From Paenibacillus hunanensis (GTDB taxonomy: Bacteria; Bacillota; Bacilli; Paenibacillales; Paenibacillaceae), in NCBI RefSeq assembly GCF_014645615.1, contig NZ_BMMB01000001.1, forward strand, positions 793,520 through 857,519: a stretch of 64,000 bases of DNA, given 5' to 3'. A model generated the notes under the pieces. It was not told the DNA's origin. It searched no databases and saw only the letters and a program-made list of their open reading frames with translations. The translations under genes were made by a program, and so were the position numbers. This document shows, one piece after another, positions 20,106-29,291 of the stretch. The stretch's first letter is position 1. Every line of letters begins with the position of its first letter.

Positions 20106-21884
20106 TTATGTCTGCGGCAGGGAATGAGGCTGCTCTATCGCTTCTACTGAAATATGCCGACCCGCTGCAAAATCAAACAACCCCAGATCGGTGAGCTTGA
20201 GTGTCGGAATGACAGGCAGAGCTAGAAAGGATAGCGTCAGGAATGGATCAAAATGCTGTGCCGCTCCGATATGCTGAAGTGCCTGCTGAAGCTGCCCCAG
20301 CTGCATATACACCTGCTCATAAGGAAGCTCGGATAATAACCCGCCAATCGATAATGGCAGTGAAGCAAGCACCTGCTCGCCATCAATAACCGCGAGTCCA
20401 CCACCCAGCTCGGTTACATGACGAATAGCTAGCAACAGCTCTTCATCCGATGCACCCGCCGCAATCAGGTTATGCGAATCATGAGCCACCGTCGATACAA
20501 TCGCACCACGCTTTAGCTGGAAGCCCTTCACAATAGCGCGCCCGATATGACCGGTTGCTTGATGACGCTCTGCGACGACGAGCTTGAGCAGATCGCGCTC
20601 CACAGATGGTACAAAATGACCGTTTACGATATCCGCTTGCTCTATCGCGTGCCTTGTAACGATCGATTGTGGAATAACTTCAATCACATTGCATCGCTCT
20701 GAGCGGAGTGGTAAAGCAAGATGATCGGCTTCAAGTGGCGTCATATGACAGCGTGACAATGCCGCTGTATGGGTGGCGTTGGATAACGTTGTAGCAGGGA
20801 ATGCAGCTTCCTGCAATTGGCGCTCTATAACTACAGGACGTCCTTGTTTGTATACACTGTGAATAGTCAGCTCTTCCAGATGATCGAGCAGCACCAGATC
20901 GGCGATATAACCGGGAGCAATTGCGCCGCGATCGCGTAAGCCGAAGCATTCTGCTGTGTTCAATGTTGCCATCTGAATCGCGGTGACTGGTGGCAGTCCA
21001 TAACGGATAGCGAGTCGCACATTGTGATCCACACTGCCCTCATCCAGTAGATCATCCGTTAATTTATCATCGGTCACAAACACACATCGACGTGCATTAT
21101 GGGGATTAACCGCAGGTAGGATTGCTTCCAAATCCCGGGTCGCTGTCCCTTCGCGGATCATCACATACATCCCGAGCGCAAGCCGTTGCTTCGCTTCCTC
21201 TGCATTAATACATTCATGATCGGTACGAATACCAGCCGCGGCATACACATCAAGCTGATCGGCAGCAATACCTGCTGCATGCCCATCGATTCGTTTGCCA
21301 TGTGCATGGGCAGAAGCTAGCTTCTCCACCATGCCCGGCTCTGCTCCTGCGAGTGCACCATAATCCATGACCTCTGCCAGACCGAGCACACGCGGATGGC
21401 TATAAAATGGTTCCAAATCCTCTGCTGTTAGACGTGCAGCACAGCTCTCAAAGGGCGTCGCAGGCACACAGGATGGAAGCATCACAAATTGATCCATAGG
21501 TAAGCCTTCGGATTGCTCCAGCATATAACGGATACCTTCAACTCCAGCGACGCTACCGATCTCATGCGGATCCGTAATCACACTGGTAACGCCATGTTGA
21601 AGGACAACTCTGGCAAATTCCTTTGGCGATAGGAGCGAGCTCTCGATATGCACATGTCCATCGATCAGACCGGGAATAATCCATTTTCCACTAGCATCCA
21701 CAATCTCCTTGCCCTCATAGCTTCCGATCCCGGCGATCATCCCGTCTATGATAGCGATATCTGCCACGGTAATCTCTCCGCTGAATACATTGACTATTTG
21801 CCCACCGCGAATAACAAGATCGGCAGGACGATGATGGGCAGAAACCTCGATTCTACGTGTTAAAGCAGCTTGATTCCATTGCAT
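20106..21884 (-). CDS. ade: Adenine deaminase
   Basis: 592 aa metal-dependent amidohydrolase converting adenine to hypoxanthine and ammonia. IPGLIDGHVHIESSLL carries the metal-binding HxH, then VITDPHEIGSV, IDGHAAG and FVTDDKLTDD follow the AdeC order, and a C-terminal adenine-deaminase domain (VAHDSHNLIAAG, TELGGGLAVIDG) is complete. ATG 21884 is chosen because GAGGAG lies 9 nt upstream; the open frame runs 52 codons further but has no RBS and enters the leader. An adenine-class purine riboswitch sits at 22029-22130 on the same strand, so the gene should be switched on when adenine is abundant, a coherent degradative response. Confidence 0.95.
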   Translation of the reverse strand: MQWNQAALTRRIEVSAHHRPADLVIRGGQIVNVFSGEITVADIAIIDGMIAGIGSYEGKEIVDASGKWIIPGLIDGHVHIESSLLSPKEFARVVLQHGVTSVITDPHEIGSVAGVEGIRYMLEQSEGLPMDQFVMLPSCVPATPFESCAARLTAEDLEPFYSHPRVLGLAEVMDYGALAGAEPGMVEKLASAHAHGKRIDGHAAGIAADQLDVYAAAGIRTDHECINAEEAKQRLALGMYVMIREGTATRDLEAILPAVNPHNARRCVFVTDDKLTDDLLDEGSVDHNVRLAIRYGLPPVTAIQMATLNTAECFGLRDRGAIAPGYIADLVLLDHLEELTIHSVYKQGRPVVIERQLQEAAFPATTLSNATHTAALSRCHMTPLEADHLALPLRSERCNVIEVIPQSIVTRHAIEQADIVNGHFVPSVERDLLKLVVAERHQATGHIGRAIVKGFQLKRGAIVSTVAHDSHNLIAAGASDEELLLAIRHVTELGGGLAVIDGEQVLASLPLSIGGLLSELPYEQVYMQLGQLQQALQHIGAAQHFDPFLTLSFLALPVIPTLKLTDLGLFDFAAGRHISVEAIEQPHSLPQT

Positions 21885-22028
21885 AGCACACACTCCTCTG
21901 ACAGAAATTAGTTTGTTCCACTGGCTGTCATGCTGGATGCGATAACGGGATAAGCAGCATTTTCGAAAGGATGACATACGCATGAGCGAGCTGGTGATGT
22001 CCATTTCGAATACAAAAATCCCAATCAC

Positions 22029-22130
22029 AAAAAAATGCATGACAGACAGACGACAGCATTTTTTCGTAATCAGGATTTTACGGTTCCTGGTAGAGACCCC
22101 CGGCCCATATTATCGGGGTTATACGAAAGA
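22029..22130 (-). promoter_or_regulatory. Purine riboswitch, adenine class, with terminator platform
   Basis: On the minus strand the aptamer shows TTTCGTATAA, ATATGG, GTCTCTACC, CCGTAAA and GATTACGAAA, the conserved purine-aptamer core. P1 is TTTCGTA/TACGAAA. The specificity base in the J3/1 element is U (GA-U-UAC) where guanine aptamers have C, which predicts adenine binding. The 3' P1 strand runs into AAAAAATGC, which pairs with GCATTTTTTT to form a terminator (22029-22064). Ligand-stabilised P1 would prevent the terminator, so this is an ON switch, feeding directly into ade. Confidence 0.93.
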
Positions 22131-22153
22131 CGGTTATTGAATAAATTAGGACT

Positions 22154-22182
22154 ATTTTAGAGGAAACGGTGAGGCTTGGCAA
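22154..22182 (-). promoter_or_regulatory. Promoter of riboswitch-ade
   Basis: Minus strand TTGCCA and TAAAAT with a 17-bp spacer, placing the transcript start about 15-20 nt before P1. Confidence 0.65.
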
Positions 22183-22449
22183 GAGGTAAGTTATTTTTTA
22201 TTACATCAAAACAAGATTTATTCGTTGTGTAGTACAAATCCATGATTTAATTTTGGATGACATGACAATAAAATTAACATATACTATCGAAAATAAAACG
22301 AATGTCGCTATAATAGGAATAATTCATAACAGAAAAAATTCATTCTACGATGGGATGATCCTTATTTACAGATTGAATATGTTATTTAATATGACATATG
22401 AATATAATCGCATGTCTAACAGATGCTATAAGCGAAAGGTATGAGGGAT
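22183..22449. other. AT-rich intergenic stretch
   Basis: Upstream region of the oxidoreductase gene. A 63-codon frame at 22253-22444 lacks an RBS and has no recognisable content. Confidence 0.35.
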
Positions 22450-23874
22450 ATGAGTCTAGAAGCGTTGAATGCACGAGTGAAACAGGATCTGGCTTATCTG
22501 GCTTACGGCGGTGCAGATTGGGTACGTCCGGTTGAACATCCAGAGGGTCATGTATATGATGTGGTCGTTATAGGTGGCGGTCAAAGTGGGCTTGCCGCAG
22601 CATTTGGGCTATTACGTGAGCGGATATCGAATATCCTCGTACTGGATGAAAATACAGAAGGGCTGGAAGGCCCGTGGGAAACATATGCACGAATGGTTAC
22701 TCTGCGCACACCCAAGCATCTGACCTCGGTTGATCTGGGCATTCCTTCGCTGACGTTTCGTTCCTGGTGGGAAGCGCAGACCGGGCAGGAGGGCTGGGAA
22801 AAGGTAGATAAAATTCCGCGTGGAGATTGGATGAATTATTTACGCTGGTATCGTCAGGTGCTGAACCTGCCTGTAGTCAATGAGACGACATTGAAGCTAC
22901 TCGAGCCGCTGGAGCAAGGGGTTCATCGCTTGCATCTAGGGGGGGCTGGCGCTCCGTCTCCAACATTATTAGCACGCAAGGTGGTGCTGGCTACAGGAAT
23001 TCAAGGTGGTGGAGAATGGCATGTTCCACCTATGATTGCTGATCGTCTGCCTGCTCATCTGTATGCACACACCTCCAAGCCAATCGATTTTGACCGTTTA
23101 AAAGGGAAAAAGATCGCGGTATTAGGTGGAGGAGCTTCAGCTTTTGACAATGCGAACTATGCGCTGACTGAAGGCGTTGCAGAAGCACATGTATTTGTAC
23201 GACGGGAAGTGCTGCCAAGTGTGAACCCGATTCGGCAAATGGAAGTGTCCGGTATGATCGAGCGTTTCCACGCATTGAATGATGAGGAGAAGTATACAGC
23301 GATCTCCCATTTCTTCAAGTTCAATCAGCCGCCGACAAATGATACGTTTGAACGCGCCGCGGCATGGCCGGGCTTCCAGCTGCATCTCGGTTCGCCATGG
23401 TTGAATGTAGAACAGCACGGTGAGGGGGCGATCGTAACCACGCCGCATGGACAATTTTATTTTGACTTTCTGATCGTAAGTACAGGGCTGCTCAGTGATC
23501 CGGGGCTTCGTCCAGAGCTACAGCTTGTAGCCGAGCATATTGCGCGCTGGAAGGATCGTTACCATGCACCTGCGGAAATGGCTAATGAATTACTGGATGC
23601 GCATCCGTACTTGAGCCCTGGGTTTGCTTTTCAGAGTCGGAGTGAGCAGGGGGAGAAGCTGCTACACGGTCTGTTTGTGTTCAATTACTCCGCGCTTGCC
23701 AGCTGCGGACTATCGGCTTCCGCGATCTCGGGTACGAAAAATGCAGTACCTAAGCTGGTGACGGCGGTAGCGGATCAGTTATTTTTGGATGATAAGCAGG
23801 AAATTCTGAGTCGCTTCCTGGCGTACAATGAGCCGGAATTTGTAGGTCGCTGGCCGAAGGTGGCACAGGTTTAA
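22450..23874 (+). CDS. Flavin-dependent NAD(P)H oxidoreductase (FMO-like)
   Basis: 474 aa, cytoplasmic. The FAD-binding Rossmann motif is VVIGGGQSGLAAAFG (39-53). The second Rossmann motif for NAD(P)H is IAVLGGGASAFDNA (about 220-235). VVLATGIQGGG and DFLIVSTGLLSDPG match the ATG/TG motifs of flavin-containing monooxygenases and their lysine-N-hydroxylase relatives. The substrate cannot be told; the segment around PKHLTSVDLGIPSLTFRSWW is conserved in this subgroup as I remember it, but no named enzyme comes to mind. ATG 22450 is chosen over 22441, whose start would abut the AAAGGT site. It is followed by its own terminator. Confidence 0.8.
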   Translation: MSLEALNARVKQDLAYLAYGGADWVRPVEHPEGHVYDVVVIGGGQSGLAAAFGLLRERISNILVLDENTEGLEGPWETYARMVTLRTPKHLTSVDLGIPSLTFRSWWEAQTGQEGWEKVDKIPRGDWMNYLRWYRQVLNLPVVNETTLKLLEPLEQGVHRLHLGGAGAPSPTLLARKVVLATGIQGGGEWHVPPMIADRLPAHLYAHTSKPIDFDRLKGKKIAVLGGGASAFDNANYALTEGVAEAHVFVRREVLPSVNPIRQMEVSGMIERFHALNDEEKYTAISHFFKFNQPPTNDTFERAAAWPGFQLHLGSPWLNVEQHGEGAIVTTPHGQFYFDFLIVSTGLLSDPGLRPELQLVAEHIARWKDRYHAPAEMANELLDAHPYLSPGFAFQSRSEQGEKLLHGLFVFNYSALASCGLSASAISGTKNAVPKLVTAVADQLFLDDKQEILSRFLAYNEPEFVGRWPKVAQV

Positions 23875-23949
23875 TGTAGGCGTTATATTGATGGGAAATG
23901 ATATACCGATGTACAAGCTGTATAGGAGCTCTATTACTGGATATGAAAT

Positions 23950-24002
23950 AAAACAGGGTTGTCTTGCTTGCGTCTGATCGCGAAGCAAGGCAACCCTGTT
24001 TA
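23950..24002 (+). terminator. Terminator after the oxidoreductase gene
   Basis: AAACAGGGTTG and CTTGCTT pair with AAGCAAG and CAACCCTGTTT, a stem of about 18 bp with one mismatch; it works in either direction. Confidence 0.8.
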
Positions 24003-24058
24003 GTATGATATTGTGCAAAATAAAGCTTGATTGGTTTATAGATAGACCACACCATTGA

Positions 24059-24245
24059 GCAGTCGCAGTCGCAGTCGCAGTCGCAGTCGCAGTCGCAGTC
24101 GCAGTCGCAGTCGCAGTCGCAGTCGCAGTCGCAGTCGCAGTCGCAGTCGCAGTCGCAGTCGCAGTCGCAGTCGCAGGTCGCAGTCGCAGTCGCAGTCGCA
24201 GTCGCAGTCGCAGTCGCAGTCGCAGTCGCAGTCGCAGTCGCAGTT
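24059..24245. repeat. Hexanucleotide array (GCAGTC)31
   Basis: 31 units of GCAGTC with a single extra G at 24177 splitting the array into two blocks, and a final GCAGTT unit. It is non-coding, between the oxidoreductase terminator and the 3' end of the pectin esterase gene. Frames through it only give artificial Ser-Arg or Ser-Gln repeats. Confidence 0.97.
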
Positions 24246-24283
24246 GTAAATATGCTGCTGTTATCTAGTCTGCTGGGCAGGAG

Positions 24284-26155
24284 TCAATATGAATTAGCGG
24301 TTGAAGGATCTCTTTCCGGTAATAGTAGCTTTGCTAATTCCTGTAGCTGTGCGTGTTGACGGATTGCATCAGCGGCGAGGCGGGCAATTCGCTGTGCGCC
24401 CTGTTCGGAAAAGTGAGTATTATCGCTAATGCCGTCTGGATAATTCGGATGTGCGCCTGCGCGGAGGTGCATGAATAAGCATGCAGATTCTTTTTCGCCC
24501 AGTTCACGATATAACTGCTGGCTGCACTGGAACAAATCCACGAGTGGGGTACCGGTTTTGCTAGCTACCGCACGCATCGCTTCAGGATATGCTCCAAGTG
24601 CCTGTGGATCGAGCTGTCCATTTTCCAGATATAGACGGCGACTAACCGAAGTTAGCAGTACGGGAAATGCACCTTTTCCACGCGCTGTATCAATGTATTG
24701 CTGTAGAAAATCAGGATAATCCTGCTCGGGGTCAGCATAGCGAGTGGGATCTTCTATTTTACTATCATTATGCCCAAATTGAATAAACAAATAATCGCCA
24801 GCTTGGAGCTGGTCTGCAATATATTGCAGTCTTCCCTCTGCTATAAAAGAGCGTGTACTTCGTCCATTGATCGCATGATTATGAATGATTATATCGGGCT
24901 GCATATAGCCAGCTAAATATTCGCCCCAGCCACTCATCGGCTTCTCGGTTGCCCCTTTGATCGCAGCAGTCGAGTCGCCTGCGATGTGGATAGCCGGAAA
25001 AAGTGTTTCAGATTTTGCTGGTATATGCACCTGCGCATTTGTATACTTGTTCGAAGCCGAAGCCGAAGCCGAAGCCGAAGCCGAAGCCGAAGCCGAAGCC
25101 GCTAATATTGTTTCATCCACATACCCATGACGCTGTAGCCAGCTGGCTGCGAGGTCTGTCCAGGCACCGCAATGTGGATGACCCTCAGCCAAACCCAGAC
25201 CATGGCGACCCTGCTCGAATACATGCAGCTCATGCTCAATACCTGCGGCGGTTAATGCACTTGCCATCGACAAACTATTTTGCACAGGCACACTGGCATC
25301 GTCTGCACTCGACCAGATGAAGGTGGGGGGAGTACGTTCATCGACCTGACAATCTGGTGAATACTGACAGATATGTTCCGCACGATAGGAATCTCCAAGT
25401 AAGTGCTGTCTACTTCCTTGATGAGTGTAGGGCTCGCTCATCGTAATGACCGGATACGCAAGCATCAACAGATGAGGACGGATCGTGCCGAGTGTAGCTG
25501 TCATTGCAGCTAGATGTCCACCCGCCGAAAAGCCTATTAATCCGATCTGATCCGAAAGCACCTTCCAGCCAATCTCCGGTCGCTGCTGTTGGACAGCTTG
25601 CAGGGCAGCCTCGACCTGCTCGATAAGTAGATTTGGCTCAATCGATTCGATCAAATGTGCCTGTGTTTTGGTTGGAGAGACTGAATCGGCATCCGAAGCC
25701 GTTTCCATCGTAGGGGCTTGTACAGCATTACGCTCTGTCTCTTTTACATCTGATTCTGCCTGTTCTGTATAGTCAGATTGTGTGTGATAATGCAGCACAG
25801 CAGCATGAATACCCAGTCCGTTGAGCCAACGAGCAATCGGCGCACCCTCATGCTCTGCCAGATGATGATACCCACCACCAGGTAATACAACGATACACGG
25901 ACGCGCTGTAGCCTGTGTGTCATGGACAGGATAGAGCACGAATGAGACAGGTTTGGTGCTGCGAGTATCGGAAGCGCCTGGTTGATTCGCTGACATTGTA
26001 GAGTTACGGATAAGGGAATGAGGCTGTTGCGAGGCTTGAGCTTCATGTGATTGCTCTATGCTAGAGCAGGATGCACTTCTGCTATCAAAGGTCTGTATAA
26101 AGCGGTTGCTGTCTACACTTGCTTGCTCATCCAATGTAATATGCAAAATCGACAT
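24284..26155 (-). CDS. Bimodular pectin/rhamnogalacturonan esterase (alpha/beta hydrolase + CE12 SGNH)
   Basis: 623 aa joining two esterases. The N-terminal half (about 70-345) is an alpha/beta hydrolase of the acetyl-esterase/lipase type: VLPGGGYHHLAEHEG oxyanion region, GFSAGGHLAA with nucleophile S210, D285 and H318. An (Ala-Ser)n linker at about 353-368, encoded by eight GGCTTC repeats, follows. The C-terminal half (about 388-600) is an SGNH rhamnogalacturonan acetylesterase: AGDSTAA with S395, NGRSTRSF, FGHNDSK and a C-terminal DNTHFS with Asp/His. Both would remove acetyl groups from pectin fragments. No signal peptide is seen, suggesting cytoplasmic action. AAAGGAG lies 9 nt before ATG 26155. 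Residues 130-170 are a low-complexity insert. Confidence 0.87.
   Translation of the reverse strand: MSILHITLDEQASVDSNRFIQTFDSRSASCSSIEQSHEAQASQQPHSLIRNSTMSANQPGASDTRSTKPVSFVLYPVHDTQATARPCIVVLPGGGYHHLAEHEGAPIARWLNGLGIHAAVLHYHTQSDYTEQAESDVKETERNAVQAPTMETASDADSVSPTKTQAHLIESIEPNLLIEQVEAALQAVQQQRPEIGWKVLSDQIGLIGFSAGGHLAAMTATLGTIRPHLLMLAYPVITMSEPYTHQGSRQHLLGDSYRAEHICQYSPDCQVDERTPPTFIWSSADDASVPVQNSLSMASALTAAGIEHELHVFEQGRHGLGLAEGHPHCGAWTDLAASWLQRHGYVDETILAASASASASASASASASNKYTNAQVHIPAKSETLFPAIHIAGDSTAAIKGATEKPMSGWGEYLAGYMQPDIIIHNHAINGRSTRSFIAEGRLQYIADQLQAGDYLFIQFGHNDSKIEDPTRYADPEQDYPDFLQQYIDTARGKGAFPVLLTSVSRRLYLENGQLDPQALGAYPEAMRAVASKTGTPLVDLFQCSQQLYRELGEKESACLFMHLRAGAHPNYPDGISDNTHFSEQGAQRIARLAADAIRQHAQLQELAKLLLPERDPSTANSY
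25053..25100. repeat. In-frame hexanucleotide array (GAAGCC)8
   Basis: Eight perfect copies inside the esterase gene, coding for the Ala-Ser linker. Copy-number change would keep the frame and alter only linker length. Confidence 0.97.
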
Positions 26156-26236
26156 CAATTTCAGCTCCTTTGCCGGATAATGGTAAGAACGAATAAAATT
26201 TATTACGAATGGAAACTATTTTTGCTAAACAAATCC

Positions 26237-26266
26237 TTAACATCCATAATATGAAAAGGGTATAAT
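26237..26266 (+). promoter_or_regulatory. Promoter of the AraC-type regulator gene
   Basis: TTAACA at 26237 and TATAAT at 26261 with an 18-bp spacer. Confidence 0.6.
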
Positions 26267-26344
26267 AGTTCTTGTCCACTGCAATAGACTCACGCATAAT
26301 AAAGAGAAGCATAGAGATAATGACGGAACCAATGGGGGAAAATG

Positions 26345-28588
26345 ATGAACAAAGGGATTATGTTTTATAAAATATTTATTCCTATTCTGGTGCTTGGCAT
26401 TGGTTTGTCGATCAGCTTCGGTATCTACATCTATTTCAGTACGGTGCGCTCTGTTACAGATAGCATCGCGACGAACAAGCAGACCTATATGATGCAAATG
26501 CGCAACAATCTGGAGCAAAAGATACGTACTATTGAATACGCTTTCAATACATATAGCACAACCAGCTCATTTAGTGAAGTCGTGAAGAATCCGATTACAG
26601 AGCGTGATTTTATCGCGTATCGGGATGTGAACACCCAGCTTAATTATATTGCCACGATGGGATTGGATGGTGCCACCTATTCGTTGATCAGCCTCAATCA
26701 GAACTGGCAAATTTCCAGCGGACGATTAACTCATCTGACCGCTCCACAGCGTCAGCAGCTGTATCGGCAATATGTCGATAGCCAGGATCAGAGTCTATTC
26801 TGGGTGAAGACAGATTCGGGTATTCGTTTTGTGAACACATTGCCTGTATTCTCTACACGCAAGCAGGCGATTGCATTGTCGGATATTTCCGCAGCCACCT
26901 TAAATCGGACACTGCATACCGAGGATAACTCGCCTGTATTTATTTTAAATCGGCAGGGTGAGCTGATGTACGATACAGGCGATAACGCGAGCATGCTGGC
27001 GAATCAGCAGGTGCGAGAGCTACCCGGTACGATCGGTAATGAGCAGGCAGTCGGTATGCTGACGCTGAACAATGATGCGAATAAGCCAGCACAGCTCATT
27101 TATGCCAAATCTGCGTATAACAACTGGGTCTATTTCACAGTGCTTGATCCATCTGAAATCGCCGCCGCTCTGCAAACGACTCGTTATGGTCTGATTACGA
27201 TTGAGCTGGTGCTCATTTTGCTCATTACGATGGTCGCTTATGGAATCGCGCTGTATTTTACCAAGCCGATTCAGCAGATTCGTCACAGCCTTCCCACCGC
27301 TGCCCATGTGCAGTCGAAAAATGAGATCGAATGGATTCTATCGTCCATCAATCATATTTTGACGGAAAAGCAAAGTCTTGAAACGTTGATCGAAGCGGAG
27401 CAGCCGCAACTGGAGACACAGCTAGTGCTGAATCTGTTCCGCAACCGAATTAAGGCAGATGAGCTGGATGGTCAATTGGAGCGTCTGGGCTATACGGGTC
27501 TGGATGGACGTCATTATGTGACCATGCTCATACAGCTCGATAGTCTGGGAAAACGCAGTATTGCTGATCGGGATGTGCTCATGCTCGCGATGAACAAAAT
27601 TGCCGAGGAGCTTATTCCAGCCGAGCAACGGTTATTGCCAATCATTTTGAACGATGATACGCAGGCGACCATTCTGATGTTCTCCGATATGAATGAGCAG
27701 GAGATTCGCAAGCAGGTGATTGCCTATGCCAAGCTGATGGTGCGTAGCGTGCGTGACTATCTCAAGCTATCGGTTAGCGTAGGCATCAGCCGGACGTATG
27801 ATAGCCTGCTATCCAGCAAGGAAGCGGTAGAGATGAGTAAGCAGGCGCTACATCAACGACTCAATCTGGGCAAGGAATCGATTATCTTTTACGAGGATAT
27901 CTCCAATGTCGTCTCTGGACCCGTTCTGCTGCATTATCCGACTGAGCTGGAAGCCAGACTATTTGATGGGATTCGGTTGGGCGACGAAGAGCAGGTATCG
28001 GCGAGTCTGTATCCGCTGATGGCAGAGTTCATGAAGAAAAGTCGCCATTCGATGGATCTGGAGGTTATGCTCGTTCGACTCGTTAACAACCTGATTCAAC
28101 TGGAGCAGCTGCTCGGTCTGGAGGTGCTGCTGACAAGGGATAACCAGGCACTATATCACCGTTTGCTGAGCATCCGGAATCCAGAGGAAATTGAGCGTAT
28201 TCTGGTCGAACAGGTTATTTTCCCGATGGTACGTAGCATGAAGGAGAAGACGAGTGAGCAATTCCGCTGCCTGTCCGAGACGATTGCGGATATTGTACGC
28301 CAGGAATACGATCGTGAGCTATCCCTTGAGATGATCGGCGATCGCCTGCACTACAATCCGAACTATCTGAGCAGTATTTTCAAAAAGGAATATGGCACCA
28401 CGTTCAGCGACTACCTCATGAGCTACCGTCTAGAAATGGCGAAAAAATGGCTGACCGAAACCGATCAGACCATCAAAGAAATCGCCGAGCGACTGCAATA
28501 TCATAACCCACAGAACTTCATCCGCTCCTTCCGCAAAAAAGAACAGGTGACGCCAGGAACATATCGCAAAATGCGTCAGATGACTTGA
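26345..28588 (+). CDS. Membrane-spanning AraC family regulator (YesN/extracellular-sensor type)
   Basis: 747 aa. A first membrane helix at about 8-30 (FIPILVLGIGLSISFGIYIY), an extracellular sensor region to about 275, a second helix (LITIELVLILLITMVAYGIA), then a cytoplasmic region ending in a complete AraC double helix-turn-helix: LSLEMIGDRLHYNPNYLSSI and TIKEIAERLQYHNPQNFIRS. This form is common in Paenibacillus next to Lpl/Ytc-type ABC sugar transporters and senses external sugars or the binding protein. It is divergent from the pectin esterase and precedes the pectin transporter genes, so it is the likely regulator of the locus. ATG 26345 sits 6 nt after GGGGGAA; ATG 26342 is equally open. 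Confidence 0.9.
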   Translation: MNKGIMFYKIFIPILVLGIGLSISFGIYIYFSTVRSVTDSIATNKQTYMMQMRNNLEQKIRTIEYAFNTYSTTSSFSEVVKNPITERDFIAYRDVNTQLNYIATMGLDGATYSLISLNQNWQISSGRLTHLTAPQRQQLYRQYVDSQDQSLFWVKTDSGIRFVNTLPVFSTRKQAIALSDISAATLNRTLHTEDNSPVFILNRQGELMYDTGDNASMLANQQVRELPGTIGNEQAVGMLTLNNDANKPAQLIYAKSAYNNWVYFTVLDPSEIAAALQTTRYGLITIELVLILLITMVAYGIALYFTKPIQQIRHSLPTAAHVQSKNEIEWILSSINHILTEKQSLETLIEAEQPQLETQLVLNLFRNRIKADELDGQLERLGYTGLDGRHYVTMLIQLDSLGKRSIADRDVLMLAMNKIAEELIPAEQRLLPIILNDDTQATILMFSDMNEQEIRKQVIAYAKLMVRSVRDYLKLSVSVGISRTYDSLLSSKEAVEMSKQALHQRLNLGKESIIFYEDISNVVSGPVLLHYPTELEARLFDGIRLGDEEQVSASLYPLMAEFMKKSRHSMDLEVMLVRLVNNLIQLEQLLGLEVLLTRDNQALYHRLLSIRNPEEIERILVEQVIFPMVRSMKEKTSEQFRCLSETIADIVRQEYDRELSLEMIGDRLHYNPNYLSSIFKKEYGTTFSDYLMSYRLEMAKKWLTETDQTIKEIAERLQYHNPQNFIRSFRKKEQVTPGTYRKMRQMT

Positions 28589-28619
28589 ACTTACGCCTGC
28601 AAACGTCTGGGTGGATGAT

Positions 28620-28762
28620 GGTTGCACCACTCCGGGAAGGAATAAGGGGACGGGCTTCGGTGGAGCCGCGGGAATCTTTTGGAATGGGAAGGAATGAAGA
28701 TTCCCGCCCCTCCAAGGTCGCCCTTTCCCCTTATTTCCTTCCCTCCGTTCCGTGCACCTTGC
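28620..28762 (+). mobile_element. Palindromic MITE-like element, copy 1
   Basis: Outer arms GGAAGGAATAAGGGGA and TCCCCTTATTTCCTTCC are nearly perfect inverted repeats, and an inner 11-bp stem GCGGGAATCTT/AAGATTCCCGC lies between them. A second copy in opposite orientation lies at 29441-29587. It has no coding capacity and sits 31 bp after the regulator's stop. Confidence 0.7.
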
Positions 28763-29291
28763 ATCCAAATGAGTTTGCTTGCCTATTAGTTCATTGAGCA
28801 TGAAAGGTAGTAACAAACTAAACAAAACAATTTGAACTGCTTTTTAGTTGCGTTATTGAAATTGGTAATTATGATTATCCGGTGTTGTGCATAAGTTATG
28901 TACTGCCGGATGATGTTTTATACAGGATCGTATCCGTGAGTAATCGATACTAGGATAGGGCTAAGGGTAGGGATCAATGTTTGTTGAAAGAAATGGATTG
29001 ATTGAAAGATAAAAGGCATACAATGGCTCATAAGTGGTGAGTGTGTCTAGTAAACAGCAGGTATTGGAAGGCAAATAACGTTACTCTATTCGTTTAGAAG
29101 TAGAAACGAAGGGACAACGTAATAAATGTTATATGACTCCCCAATGAATGTGCTGCTGTTACGAAGTGCATTTTATGAGGCTACACATTACAGTATCTTT
29201 TAAACATTAAAGACTACTCACAAGTCGTAGCCAAGCTCCAAAGCTGGCAAATTCACTATTTGACTTTTTACATCAACTTTCTCATAATCAG
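28763..29291. other. Intergenic between the two palindromic elements
   Basis: No gene recognised. A small hairpin ATCCGG/CCGGAT lies near 28877-28907. The stretch is AT-rich and ends at the GCAGTT array. Confidence 0.4.

Noticed and set aside
22253..22444. 63-codon AT-rich frame before the oxidoreductase
   Set aside because: No RBS, no domain, lies in the expected promoter region.
24059..24245. CRISPR array
   Set aside because: Unit is 6 bp with no spacers; no cas genes nearby. The same holds for the 29292 and 25053 arrays.
24055..24249. Ser-Arg/Ser-Gln repeat protein
   Set aside because: Only the translation of the GCAGTC array; no RBS and no sequence outside the repeat.
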